DNA of 64,000 nt from Sarocladium kiliense (Eukaryota; Ascomycota; Sordariomycetes; Hypocreales; Sarocladiaceae). Below the pieces are notes generated by a model. The model did not search any database. It saw nothing but the letters and a program-made list of their open reading frames with translations, and was not told where the DNA came from. How positions within the stretch are numbered: position 1 is the stretch's first letter; each line of letters opens with the position of its first letter. Where the stretch lies: NCBI GenBank assembly GCA_030734395.1, contig JAUZTG010000034.1, forward strand, positions 1,674,001-1,738,000, in the 5' to 3' direction. The position numbers were made by a program, and so were the translations under genes. Shown piece after piece: positions 45,962 to 56,569 of the stretch.

Positions 45962-46308
45962 TCTCTTGTCTTGGGCATGGCCGAGGGGTGACTGGCTTCA
46001 ACTGCCACCATCAAACCCCTTCCCAATCATTGGATACGTCTCACCAGCGACGCATCCATTTTCTTAATTGTCTTCCATTGGCTTGCGTACTGCGAGTCCT
46101 AGATGAGCGCCTGTTGCATTCTATTCAGAATCAGAAATCTTCCATTGGAGTAGGGGTCATTAGATTGGGAAATATTCCTAGCGCTTTGAATAACAGATTG
46201 TTTTATCTTCCTCTTCACACTGCACATTGTGTAACCATATGTCCACTCTCGTATTAGGACGTGAAATGTATCTAATAAGTCTACTCATTGCGCTGTCATG
46301 ATACGTAT
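45962..46308. other. Convergent 3' intergenic space
   Basis: 347 bp between the stop codons of the Avt-type transporter and the PPPDE-Trx-PUL gene. AT-richer than the flanking coding sequence; nothing else recognised. Confidence 0.55.
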
Positions 46309-48114
46309 CTACGGTCTCCTCAGCCCTTTGCCCAGTAGGTCGCCGCCAACCTCCATTATCAGCTTCTCAGCTGGGAACGTTGATTTCTTTCCAAGCACGG
46401 TACTTTGCGCGTCAAGCGCTCTTAGCAAGTCCGCAAGCTCACCGTCCAGAGAGGTCCCGTACACCAAGTGTCCGAGTGCCAGTAGCATCCCATGTAGAGC
46501 CTCCGCCGACTTGTCCTCCTGACCAATAGCCTCCACGACAGCCGCTGCAAGCTCAACCTGATCCTCTTCTGGCAGCGCCGACCCGCTCGCTGAAACACTT
46601 CCCGACTGCCGTGCCGCAATGGACACATTAAAGAGGAGTGACGACGCTGCTACGCGGACATTGTTGTGAGCTTCGTCGAGGAAGCTAGAAGAGATGAGCA
46701 TGGTAACGCCTCGTCGGAGGTCGGTACTGCGGAAGAGCTGTTCGGGAAAGAGAGGTGTTGAGAAAAGATTGCAGGCCATTTGAAGTGTGACGAGTCGGAG
46801 TGCGTAGGGGCAGGAGGTGCTGTTGTTGACGAATTCGAGGGCTGCGCAAACAGCTTGGTGATCCTGTTCTTCGACGAAGTATGCACTGATGCGTGGGTCG
46901 ACTAGTGCGCAACGGAACAAGTCGACGATGGGGAATAGTGTATCTTGGGGAAGGGACTTCAGGGAGTTTCGGATTAGTGTTGACGTTTGTGACATGTTAG
47001 GCAATACAGCGTCTGAAAGGCCGTCTTTTGCCCTTGCTTCGAGGTACTTTCTCAGGCTCTGAATCTCAGGCTTGCTGGCAACGTCTGCACCCATCTTCGT
47101 CATAAGTTTGTCCATCGGTGGCACCTTTGAGTAAAGTACCGGCTTCCGATCCGAGCTTGAGAAGGTGGGAAGACGGAGACTGTCGTGAGGATGCGGCGGG
47201 AAAGCCATGTGGACAAGGAGTTGAAGCTTGCCGCGTAGAGACGCTGGGTCGCCTCCGCTCCAGCGGTCCTCCTGCTTGCCCTTGACGAAAGTCACAAAGG
47301 TAGGTGTGGCGCGTATCGAGTACCTCTGCGCGATGGCCATCATTTGTGGTTGAGAAATGTCGATCTTGAGGAGGGTAGCCTTATCACCCAACTCCTCGGC
47401 CAGCTGATCGAATATGGGATAGAAAGGTCGGCACGGGCCACAAGTGGCAGAGGTGAAGAAGACGGCAGCACAAGAGGTAGACGCGCCGTCAAGTAGTCGT
47501 TGCGCCTCGTCACTATCTTTTGGAAGCTTCACAGTGCTGGTTGACGAGTTGCTGATAGGCTTTGCTGGGCGGGCTGTATCTTGAAGACCGAGAATGGACC
47601 CGTTTTGTCGGCTGGCGTTGACACCTTGGGTGAGTTGAGGGAGAAGCATGCGGCCCATGGGAGAGTCCATGACAGCTTGGGGCATGTCTCTGATGTGCGC
47701 TGGAATACCCTTCCCCAAAAGGAAGTTTGAGAATGAGTCGGTGAAGTTGTTACAATTGTGCCGGAAGAGGTCATATGCCTGTTGCATGTTAGCAACTAGT
47801 AAGGGGAAGCACAGGGATAGCTAGTAGGTTCGACGAGGTACCTCTATGGTGAATATTGACCTGACAGAGTCGAGGTATTCTTCCACGACATCCATGGGCA
47901 GGCTGGTTGTCCCAAGGTGAAGCTTCTCCATGGGCTGGCCCAAGTGCGAGGAGCCGGGAACGATGGAGACGATACCACCATCGTATACATACTCGCGGCC
48001 TTGGAGTTGAATAGATGTGTGGTAGATGGCATCAAGCTGAAAGCCGAGAATCCCCATGGACATTTGTCTTGCGAGACCTCTTGAGAGGTCATAGACAAGC
48101 AGATGGACATCCAT
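46309..48114 (-). CDS. PPPDE (DeSI-type) peptidase - thioredoxin - PUL domain fusion
   Basis: 580 aa from exons 48114-47842 and 47778-46309. Residues 1-~145 form a PPPDE domain, the fold of DeSI deSUMOylating/deubiquitinating cysteine proteases and S-acylation erasers: VHLLVYDLSRG at the start, catalytic His32 in YHTSIQL, and Cys100 in LFRHNCNNFTDSFSNFLLG. A thioredoxin domain follows (about 175-275) with intact CGPC at 204-207 and the cis-proline region RATPTFVTF. The C-terminal ~300 residues are an alpha-helical armadillo-like PUL domain (SLKSLPQDTLFPIVDLFRC, ending MEVGGDLLGKG), which in Ufd3/PLAA binds Cdc48/p97. All three catalytic or redox motifs are present, so the protein could be active. 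It suggests a link between ubiquitin-like modifier or acyl removal, redox state and Cdc48; that is inference. Confidence 0.9.
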
Positions 48115-48934
48115 GTTGACCGTTGTAGTGTAGTCTCAGACGGTCGGAATTTTCCGAAAGAAACGCGACAGCACACTGTATTTAAGTATGGGTGCGCGGA
48201 GACGAACAATCCATGAGATTGTGATGGAATCTGGATGTCATGCGAGCTGCATTTACATGGCTACGGAGAGCGGAGTTTGGATGGCGCATGAAGGTCTATT
48301 GCGGAAAGGCGGCGATGTCTGCGTCACGGAGGCAAGGCACCAGTGGCCGACGAATCCGGCCGAGAACTCCCAACCTCACGCCGAAGCCACCTTATATCCG
48401 GGAAGATGATGCTGTTCTGATGCTAGAGTCTAAATATCACCATGCCATTGTATGGCTTATACTCTTTTATAAGGTTGAGGCATGCTAGATGAAGTTCTGC
48501 GTTGGTTCAAGTTCAGATGCATGCATTAGGTAATTAAGGTCAAGCGACCAGACGCGTCTCAGGGGAAATGTCGGCACTGTTCAGGGGTTTAGCCACAGTG
48601 GCGACCCCCTAAAGCAGCCGCGAAAATAGCATCAATGATTGCCCCTCCAGCTGAGGACGGGGGGTCCAATTATTTTCCATGAATGGCTGTCGTTGCCGCA
48701 TCCATCATCTCCTTTCTTTTCGTGATTTGACTCCTGCTTCGCTTCCATCACCACATTCCTCCTCACTTCATCCTCGAGCCGCCTCACCGTCATTCCTTTC
48801 CCTAGTCGATCCTAACCCTTGTCGCTGTTTGTGTCGTTCGCTTTCGCGCCTCCTCCTCGACCCCTTGTCACGATATTCCCATGCCTTCCGTCGACATCTG
48901 AACGGCGCCTTTACCTCCTTCGCGAGCTGAACTC
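48115..48934. other. Divergent promoter region of the PPPDE fusion and GDA1
   Basis: 820 bp. The GDA1 side (48690-48934) is strongly pyrimidine-rich with many CCTC/TTCCT blocks, a common ascomycete promoter or leader feature. No gene recognised in between. Confidence 0.5.
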
Positions 48935-50647
48935 ATGCGGAGGCAATCCGTATCGCTGCCGACAAAGCAAGTTGCGCACGACCCCTTCGAGAAACCCGAC
49001 CGCTATCCCGACGAACGACGCCACTTTGGCAAGATGAAGGAAGCCTTCATGTCTCCTACACAGAGGACCCGCTGGCTTAAGACTGCCGCTATTGTCTTCA
49101 GTGTCGTTTTCCTTGTCTACTGGTTCTCTCCCAGTGGCGTTGAGATCTACAATGAGGTCTCTCATAAGGGCAGTGCTGCCGGCACTGCGAACAACAATGG
49201 CCAGGCGCCCATGGACGACTCCTACGGCACCGACAAATGCTCCAAATCGTACTCCAAAGATAAGCCTATCGTCCAATATGTTCTGATGGTCGACGCCGGC
49301 AGCACTGGCTCTCGCGTTCACGTTTACAAGTTCAACAACTGCGGTCCCACGCCCGAGCTTGAAGGAGAGGACTTTATGATGAACGAGAAGAGCATCGGCG
49401 GCCTGAGCTCCTTCGGATCCGACGCCAAGGGAGCTGCTCGCAGCCTCGATCCCCTCCTTGAATTCGCCCGCTCGAAGGTCCCCAAGAAGCTGCAGGGCTG
49501 CAGCCCAATTGCTGTCAAGGCCACCGCTGGCCTGCGCATGATTGGCCCTGAACAGGCGGACGCAATCCTCGACATGGTTCGCCAGCACCTTGAGGAGAAG
49601 CACCCCTTCCCCGTCGTCTCCAAGGAGAACAAGGGTGTCGTCATCATGGACGGCTCTGAGGAGGGTGTATTCGCCTGGATCACCCTCAACTACCTCCTTG
49701 GCAAGATTGGCGGCCCTGACAAGAGTGAGACCGCTGCCGTCTTCGACCTCGGCGGTGGTTCAACTCAGATCGTTTTCGAGCCTACCTTCAAGGAAGCTGC
49801 TGGCGGTGGCATGCCTGCTAAGCTCGAGGAGGGCGACCACAAGTACGAGCTCGACTTCGGCGGTCGCAAGTTTGACCTCTACCAGCACTCTCACCTTGGC
49901 TTTGGTCTTATGTCCGCTCGCAAGAGCGTCCACTCTACCCTTATCAAGGATCTCACCGAGGCGAAGAAGGAGGAGCAAGACAAGTCCTGGCTCTCTCAGC
50001 CCGTTACTCATCCTTGTTTCCCCCCTAATATGACCAAGACGATTGACGTTGAGTTGAGCAAGGACAACACCAAGTCGATCCAGTTTGTTGGTCCCTCTGA
50101 GCCTTCCCCAGCCCAGTGCCGTGGCCTGGCCGAAAAGATTCTGAACAAGGATGCCGCCTGTAATCTGGCTCCCTGCTCGTTTGGTGGTGTTCATCAGCCC
50201 TCTCTCGCCAAGACCTTCTCTCGCGAGGACATCTACATCTTCTCTTACTTCTACGAGCGCACCAAGGAGCTCGGCATGCCAGACTCTTTCTCTCTGCGCG
50301 AGATGCAGGATCTTACACAGACGGTCTGCATGGGCAGGGATGCCTGGGATGTCTTCGCTTCTGTTCCCCAAGCTCTGGAGGAGCTTGACGACAGGCCAGA
50401 ATGGTGCCTGGATTTGAGCTTCATGCTTGCACTGCTTCATACAGGCTACGAGATGCCCGTTGATCGTGAGGTCAAGGTCGTCAAGAAGATCAAGGACAAC
50501 GAGGTCGGTTGGTGTCTCGGCGCAAGGTAAGATAAATCACCCCTTTCCAGTCCTGGTTACGGGAGGACATATCGCTGACTCTGGCTTAGTTTGCCTCTGC
50601 TCGCCTCCGACTCTGGCTGGAGCTGCAAGATCAACCAGGTGGCCTAG
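48935..50647 (+). CDS. GDA1: Golgi guanosine diphosphatase Gda1
   Basis: GDA1/CD39 nucleoside diphosphatase that hydrolyses GDP (and UDP) in the Golgi lumen so that GDP-mannose import and mannosylation can continue. Exons 48935-50526 and 50590-50647; 549 aa. Type II membrane protein: ~48 cytosolic residues, then the anchor TAAIVFSVVFLVYWF. Apyrase conserved regions: VDAGSTGSRVHVYKF (from ~119), VKATAGLRMIG, MDGSEEGVFAWITLNYLLG, and VFDLGGGSTQIVFEP. The last exon supplies SLPLLASDSGWSCK, needed for the conserved GWCLGASLPLL ending. An N-glycosylation sequon NMT is present. Its codons are strongly biased toward C-ending forms, which suggests good expression. Confidence 0.95.
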
Positions 50648-51014
50648 GTTGTCCGAATTGACCCATAGCTCAGCCCACAGAAGGATGTAGGAGCCTCTCA
50701 AAAGAACGGAGGCGGACGAATTCATAACACCGGCGTTGTCTGTTTTTCGAATTTATTCACAACATGGTCTATCGGCTGGAGAATGGTTGACAGGGCAAAC
50801 TGTACAGATCAAACTGTACAGATCACGACAATGAGCGAGGACAATGAGTTAGCAGGGTTCGAACAAGGATACTAAAACCATTCTCAGCGCTGCTCGAACG
50901 AGTCAAGGATGTTGAGGGGAAGAGGTTCACGAAGAACGTGTTTATAGTATTATTGAAGCAGCTTGCTGCCAGGGGTATCACGATAGAGCTAATATACCAA
51001 AACCGCAAGCGCCC
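50648..51014. other. Convergent 3' intergenic space
   Basis: Between the stops of GDA1 and the MoxR-like gene. Contains the 14-bp tandem repeat listed separately. A GGTTCGAA stretch near 50847 is not part of a tRNA. Confidence 0.5.
50797..50824. repeat. Perfect 14-bp tandem duplication
   Basis: AAACTGTACAGATC occurs twice without a spacer; each unit carries the palindrome CTGTACAG. It lies between two convergent genes. Confidence 0.85.
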
Positions 51015-52192
51015 TCACATTGGCGCTGTCACCATCTCAAGCACATCCTCAATCACCTCCTCTGGGCCCACGCCGTCCAACAAGGCCTGCACAGCCTCCA
51101 GCTTGCTGCCCCAGTGGATGCTCCTCTCCTTCTCTGGTGGTGTGATCCGAATGCGATGCAAGTATACCTTCCGCACTGCCAGGCCGACGAGAGCAGGCGT
51201 TACAAAGTCGCTCTGGTGTAGGGGTGCGAGGCAGCGCATCAACTGGCCGAAGTGTTTGGTTGCAGCGGGCGTGATTCCGTCGGCAACGGCGCGGTGCATC
51301 CGTAGGAAAGAGACAATGTTCATCTGGTAGCGGACAACGTCGATGTCGACTTCCACGTCTTGACTCAGCTTTGCGAGATAGCTGATATCCTATGGGCGTA
51401 GGCCATTAGCGCTACCCTTTGTTATTCAAATATGTTTGTACTTACTCCTTCGGTGATAAGGGCATCTTGAGTGACGCCCGTCACATTCGCCCTCTTGAGA
51501 ACACTGCTCGTTGATGCCGTATCCGACTTATCTTCCTCGTCCTTCTCCTCGAGATTCACATAGCCATCCTCAGGGTCATGCCAATGGGCAATGAAGAAGA
51601 AGTCATTCAAATGCTTCGTCACACGTGCGGTTCCCCCACTGGCTGCTTCAAGAACCGGCACGAAGATGAACTGCTTCGGCGCTGTCTGAACCGATGTCCT
51701 TGTGAAAATACGTCGAGTGCGTAGCAGCTCTAGTGCTTGAATCTGCACAGCTTGCGGTGCGCGGTCCAGGTTCCTTGCCAGAACACAGTTGGCTATTTGC
51801 GAGGTAGGGACAGATGTGCTTGTCAAAGGTGAGATGCCGCCAGGTCGATGGTGTGCGGAAGGATTCGCAACGAAGTAGGACTCGGACGCACCCGTTGCGC
51901 TCGTTCGCGTTTGAAACGGTGAAATGGACCGAGGAGTTGCTGGGTGATGGTGGCGAGGGAGTAGAAGCGCTGCCGCGAAGTCCTCGAGCGTTGTGTTCGC
52001 GTGACAGTCTACGATGACACACTGCAGGCCAAAAGTCTTCGTGGCGATGAGCTGAAGCTCTGAGACAAGGTCCTCGGCGGCATCCGGGGCGGTGCTGATC
52101 AGGCAGTGCTCGCGACTGATCAGGGAGAGGAGCAGTGCGAGTTCGAGATCAGTCAAGTCGTGGACTTTGTCGAAAATGGTCTCGTCTGCCAT
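51015..52192 (-). CDS. MoxR/Mg-chelatase-like AAA protein lacking a P-loop
   Basis: Exons 52192-51446 and 51389-51015; 373 aa. Starts MADETIFDKVHDLTDLELALLLSLISREHCLIS; fungal homologues are usually labelled magnesium chelatase ATPase subunit, although fungi make no chlorophyll. The usual GxxGxGKT is absent: the equivalent stretch reads STAPDAAEDLVSEL. The sensor-like segment IQALELLRTRRIFTRTSVQTAPKQFIFVPVLEA keeps the order seen in MoxR proteins after Walker B, and the C-terminal part (DISYLAKLSQDVEVDIDVVRYQMNIVSFLR, FVTPALVGLAVRKVYLHRI) resembles the AAA lid. A second in-frame ATG 33 codons upstream exists; the chosen start matches the beginning of similarity. Probably a non-catalytic AAA-derived protein; its role is unknown. 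Confidence 0.8.
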
Positions 52193-52731
52193 GATCGAGC
52201 CGAATGAGCCGAATCGGCGTCCATTGGTGGCGTGGGCGACGAGATGTGCCGTTGGTGCACTGGAAGCAGTCCAACTCTGTATGGCATGCAAGTCGTCACG
52301 ACAGTCTAAGCCTCGACCTCAAGTGATGATGATGAGCTCGGTGCCGCTTCGGGTTGTTTTGGCGCGGGATTAGTGCATCACGTGGGCCTGCATAACTCAC
52401 CTAGAAACGGGAATCAGCATCATTTATGCGCATTGTGCAGCCACCGCTCTCCGCTGAAGTGAGCTTAGCGCAGAGACGCTGTGACGCCGCCGCCTGATAC
52501 GGAGCTTCATCGCTAATCGGCGACCCGCCAGCTCTTGTCTTCCTACTTCTCTCAATCTCGCACCGTTACTCTCCTGCTTTCGAACGCTGCCTCCGATACT
52601 GCTCACGTTTTGTGGCAGTCTACCTCTTTCTCTCGAACCCTTCGGCGAAGACGAACCGACACGCGACACAGCGTGCTGCTAGCGCAGACCTGAACGTCAT
52701 TGACGGGTTCCATCGACCACAATAGCCCAAC
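52193..52731. promoter_or_regulatory. Divergent promoter region of the MoxR-like gene and YPT7
   Basis: 539 bp shared by two divergent genes. CT-rich near 52530-52600 on the YPT7 side. No other gene recognised. Confidence 0.5.
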
Positions 52732-53733
52732 ATGTCTTCGAGGAAGAAGGTCCTTCTCAAGGTACAGCGCCGATGCATGTATCAACTTCACTGGATAAAG
52801 GACGAATTACTGACAGGGTGCAACTATAGGTCATCATCCTGGGTGACAGCGGTGTCGGCAAGACCAGTCTGATGAACCAATATGTACGATATCGACCATT
52901 CACGATAGTATCGACGCTCAAACCATTCTGACATATTTGGCATTTTTTAGGTCAACAAGAAGTTCAGCGCAAGCTACAAGGCGACTATCGGAGCCGACTT
53001 CCTGACGAGGGAGGTGCTTGTTGACGATAGACAAGTCACGATGCAGGTAGGAGACAAGCCATGGACCACCGTCTTGCACCTAAACCAGGAAGATACTAAC
53101 GAAGACCTTCTCAATAGCTCTGGGATACCGCTGGACAAGAGCGCTTCCAGTCACTCGGTGTCGCCTTCTATCGCGGAGCCGACTGCTGCGTGCTCGTGTA
53201 CGATGTGAACAATGCGAAGAGCTTCGAGGCGCTCGACAGTTGGAGAGACGAGTTCCTGATCCAGGCTTCGCCACGGGACCCTACGAACTTCCCTTTCGTG
53301 AGTGGTCCTCAACTGTGGCTGATACGGTCCCGTGCCCTCTGCTAACTGGATCATCAGGTCGTCTTAGGCAACAAGATCGACGTCGAGGATAGCAAGCGTG
53401 TGGTAGGTTGCAGCTGAGCGATTCGAGGGTTGCGCAAGCCGCTGACGACAAAATCAATGACAGATCTCGAACAAGCGAGCCATGACGTTCTGCCAGTCCA
53501 AGGGCGATATCCCTTACTTCGAGACCAGTGCGAAGGAGGCTATCAACATTGATCAGGCGTTTGAAGGTTAGTCCGCTTGTGCCTATGATGGGACAACTGC
53601 GCTGACAACAGTCTTTCTCATAGTAATTGCCCGGAATGCACTTGCCCAGGAGGAGTCGGAGGAGTTCAGCGGTGATTTCGATGACCCGATCAACATTCGC
53701 ATTGAAAACGACCGCGATGGTTGTGCTTGCTAA
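52732..53733 (+). CDS. YPT7: Rab7-type small GTPase Ypt7
   Basis: Late endosome/vacuole fusion GTPase, 205 aa, the exact family size. Seven exons: 52732-52761, 52830-52883, 52951-53046, 53118-53297, 53358-53402, 53464-53566, 53624-53733. G motifs: GDSGVGKT (15-22), ATIGADF with the effector-loop Thr, WDTAGQERFQSLG (62-74), NKID (125-128), ETSAKEAINIDQAFE. C terminus CAC (203-205) for double geranylgeranylation. The first exon has only 10 codons. The last intron offers a second acceptor 12 nt upstream (exon start 53612), in frame, which would insert four residues (FLIV-type) before IARNAL; the downstream one gives the canonical sequence. Confidence 0.97.
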
Positions 53734-54527
53734 GCTTGAATACTGTGGCTCTGTAGCGACTGGCAGCGAGCGTGAACCTTGTTCATAGCTTGGAGGCGTG
53801 TCCATGTAAGCATTAAGTAAGGTCGGATGCGTGCTGCTGGGAGAGGATGTTCTTGGTGAAGCTTTATGTGGAGGGAGGGGGCTGTCTTGCGCTTCGCTTG
53901 CTGTTCGTACATATGGCGCCTTGTTAGTCTGTTTGGTGTGCTTTGTCTAACATAGATCGATCTATGCATAATGGCCACATTTGGTAAAGAGCTCTCACAC
54001 TAAAGCGTAACGCATTCTGTCCTGGAGAGCCTCGGAATTGCAGACCGCGGAGTCTGGGGGCCATTGTAGAAGTGTTTGTGCAGGGTAAAGCATCGTGAAT
54101 GCTGTATCATCCAGGCCGAGGCAAACCCCACGCGTCTCCAATTACAAAACAGGCCATATTCTAGCAAGTTAGGCCTAAGGTGACTGCGATTAATCATTAG
54201 ACTGGTTGGTTCACAGTGCTTTTCCGCCTTTTCCCCAGACAAGCCCATCCCCACCCTGTGGTGCCGACAGGCTCGGCCCCGCCACCCTCTCGCCGCGCTA
54301 TCCCCAGCTCCTCAATCCGCTGTAAAAGAACCTCGGCTCCCTGCGGTCCATGAGAGCTAGCTTGCACTTCTTGTATCATACGAGGGCAGCGAGGATTCAC
54401 CTTCCTTCATCAATCGGCGAGAGTCAGACAATCATTCTGCCATCTTATAAAGAGGATCATCATCCACCTTGACTTCTGTTCTATCACATCTAACTTGGTT
54501 GATCGCGCCCTCGGCTCCTCTTTCGCC
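53734..54527. other. Intergenic: YPT7 3' side and acyl-CoA dehydrogenase promoter
   Basis: About 0.8 kb between two rightward genes. TATAAAG at 54446-54452 lies about 75 nt before the dehydrogenase ATG and could be its TATA box. No further gene recognised. Confidence 0.45.
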
Positions 54528-56041
54528 ATGTCAGACAAGATCCCAGATATCGTATGTATTGACAGTCCACCCTTACCATGAATCAGCTAATTGACCGGAA
54601 CTTCAGGTGTCTAATCGCGTGAGCGATGAGGCAAAGAAGACTTTGGATACCGTTGCCAAATTCGTCCAAGAGGAGTGTATTCCGTCAGTCTTCCCATGGC
54701 CCAGCTCAAGCACCTGGTACTGACCTCTCACCAGCCTGGATCCCCTGATTGAAGCCCAGATTGGCGAAGGTGACGCAAGATGGAACTCCCATCCCTCACT
54801 CATCGAGGACCTCAAGACCAAGGCCCGGAGCCTCGGCATCTGGAACATGTTCCTGCCCAAGGGTCACTACAAGGAGTCTCCTGGCTGGTCCAACCTCGAG
54901 TACGGCCTCATGGCAGAATGGCTGGGCCGTTCGCGCTACGCGTCTGAGGCATGCAACTGTTCTGCCCCCGACACAGGCAACATGGAGGTTCTCGCTCGCT
55001 ACGGTAATGACGCACAGAAGGCCCAGTACTTGAAGCCACTCATGGATGGCAAGATCCGCTCAGCCTTCCTTATGACGGAGCCTCAAGTCGCTTCCTCGGA
55101 CGCCACCAACATTGAACTCAGCATCCGTCGCGAGGGCAATGAGTACGTTCTTAACGGTCAAAAGTGGTGGTCCAGTGGCGCTGGTGACCCGAGATGCAGC
55201 ATCTACATCGTTATGGGCAAGAGTGATCCCGACAACAAGGACCCTTACAGGCAACAGTCTGTTGTCCTTGTCCCGGCTGATACTCCCGGCATTACCATTC
55301 ACCGTATGCTTAAGGTCTACGGCTATGATGATGCGCCTCACGGCCACGGCCATCTCTCGTTCCATAACGTTCGTGTGCCCGTATCTAGCATGGTGCTGGG
55401 CGAGGGCCGTGGGTTCGAGATCATCCAGGGTCGTCTTGGTCCCGGCAGAATCCATCATGCTATGCGCAGCATTGGAGCCGTAAGTCACGACCACCTACTC
55501 CATGATCTGCCACACCACTAACACTTTTCAGGCTGAGCAAGCGCTTGACTGGATGCTCATGCGTGTCAACGACGAGCGCAAGAAGCCCTTTGGCAAGCTT
55601 CTCCGCGAACACGGCGTCATTCTCGAGTGGATCGCTAAGTCTCGCCTCGAGATCGATGCCGCGCGCCTCATCGTTCTCAACGCCGCCATCAAGATGGACG
55701 AGCACGGCCCCAAGAAGGCACTAAAGGAGATCGCGGAGGCCAAGGTTCTCATCCCTCAGACTGCGCTCACGGTCATCGACCGCGCCGTGCAGGCATACGG
55801 TGGCGCAGGTGTTTGCCAGGACACCCCGCTGGCCGCCATGTGGGCTGGAATCCGGACCCTGAGGCTCGCGGATGGCCCGGATGAGGTGCATCTGCAGCAG
55901 ATGGGCAGGAACGAGAACAAGCGTGGAAAGGCGGCGGCAGACCTGATCAAGTGGCAGCAGGACAAGACGGCGACCTTGATGAAGCAGCACGGGTTGAGCA
56001 ATGCCGAGCCAGGAACAAGGATACAGAGGTCGAAGATCTAG
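54528..56041 (+). CDS. Acyl-CoA dehydrogenase, ACAD10/ACAD11-like
   Basis: FAD enzyme that forms the trans-2,3 double bond of acyl-CoA. Exons 54528-54551, 54607-54683, 54735-55479, 55532-56041; 451 aa. Motifs: FLMTEPQVASSDATNI (FAD/substrate-binding acyl-CoA dehydrogenase signature 1), GQKWWSSGAGDPRC, MVLGEGRGFEIIQGRLGPGRIHH, and AVQAYGGAGVCQDTPLA with RTLRLADGPDEVHLQQMGR (signature 2). SGAGD and PGRIHHAMR fit the ACAD10/11 group rather than straight-chain mitochondrial enzymes. There is no presequence; the protein ends SKI, a weak variant of the peroxisomal SKL signal, so peroxisomal location is possible. Alone here, not in a beta-oxidation cluster. Intron 2 uses a GTCAGT donor. Confidence 0.92.
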
Positions 56042-56569
56042 GACAGATGGCGGAGACAGATAGGTCCATCAGGGCGAATGGAGGGATGTCATGAAAGTCA
56101 CATCTAAGTAGAATCAATAGCAATGCACCGGTTTGAGGAAGTATATTGACTATATTGATTTACACGCTCACGTAGACGTGGATGAACATTCATTGGCCTG
56201 AGGTGCCTCGGGAAATAATCCCGAACTGCTGGGCGGGAGAGGCAAGCTCCCGAGACGAAGCTATGGCTGCGGCCTGGCCTAGCTCTTACACCAATAGTCA
56301 AGCACAGGCGGGGCTTCTCGAACATAGACACCTTATGAAGCAAGCTTATTTGCACCATTACATGGAAAGCGTCAGCATGAGGGCAAATGGGGACATAAGA
56401 TCTACTTCTCGCCGAGACTCCGCGGGGAATTCTCCGCCGTGCTCCGCGCACTCGAATAAGCTGATGCCTTGTACTGGAGAGGGTGCAAATATAAGCATCA
56501 ATCAGCCGTAACCTGACCTCGCCTTCTTCCGCCCGTAGCGTTTGCCCCCTTTCTGCGTTCCTCGTTACC
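56042..56569. other. Intergenic: dehydrogenase 3' side and methyltransferase promoter
   Basis: About 0.5 kb. A TATA-like AAATATAAG near 56487 lies about 80 nt before the methyltransferase start. No gene recognised. Confidence 0.45.
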
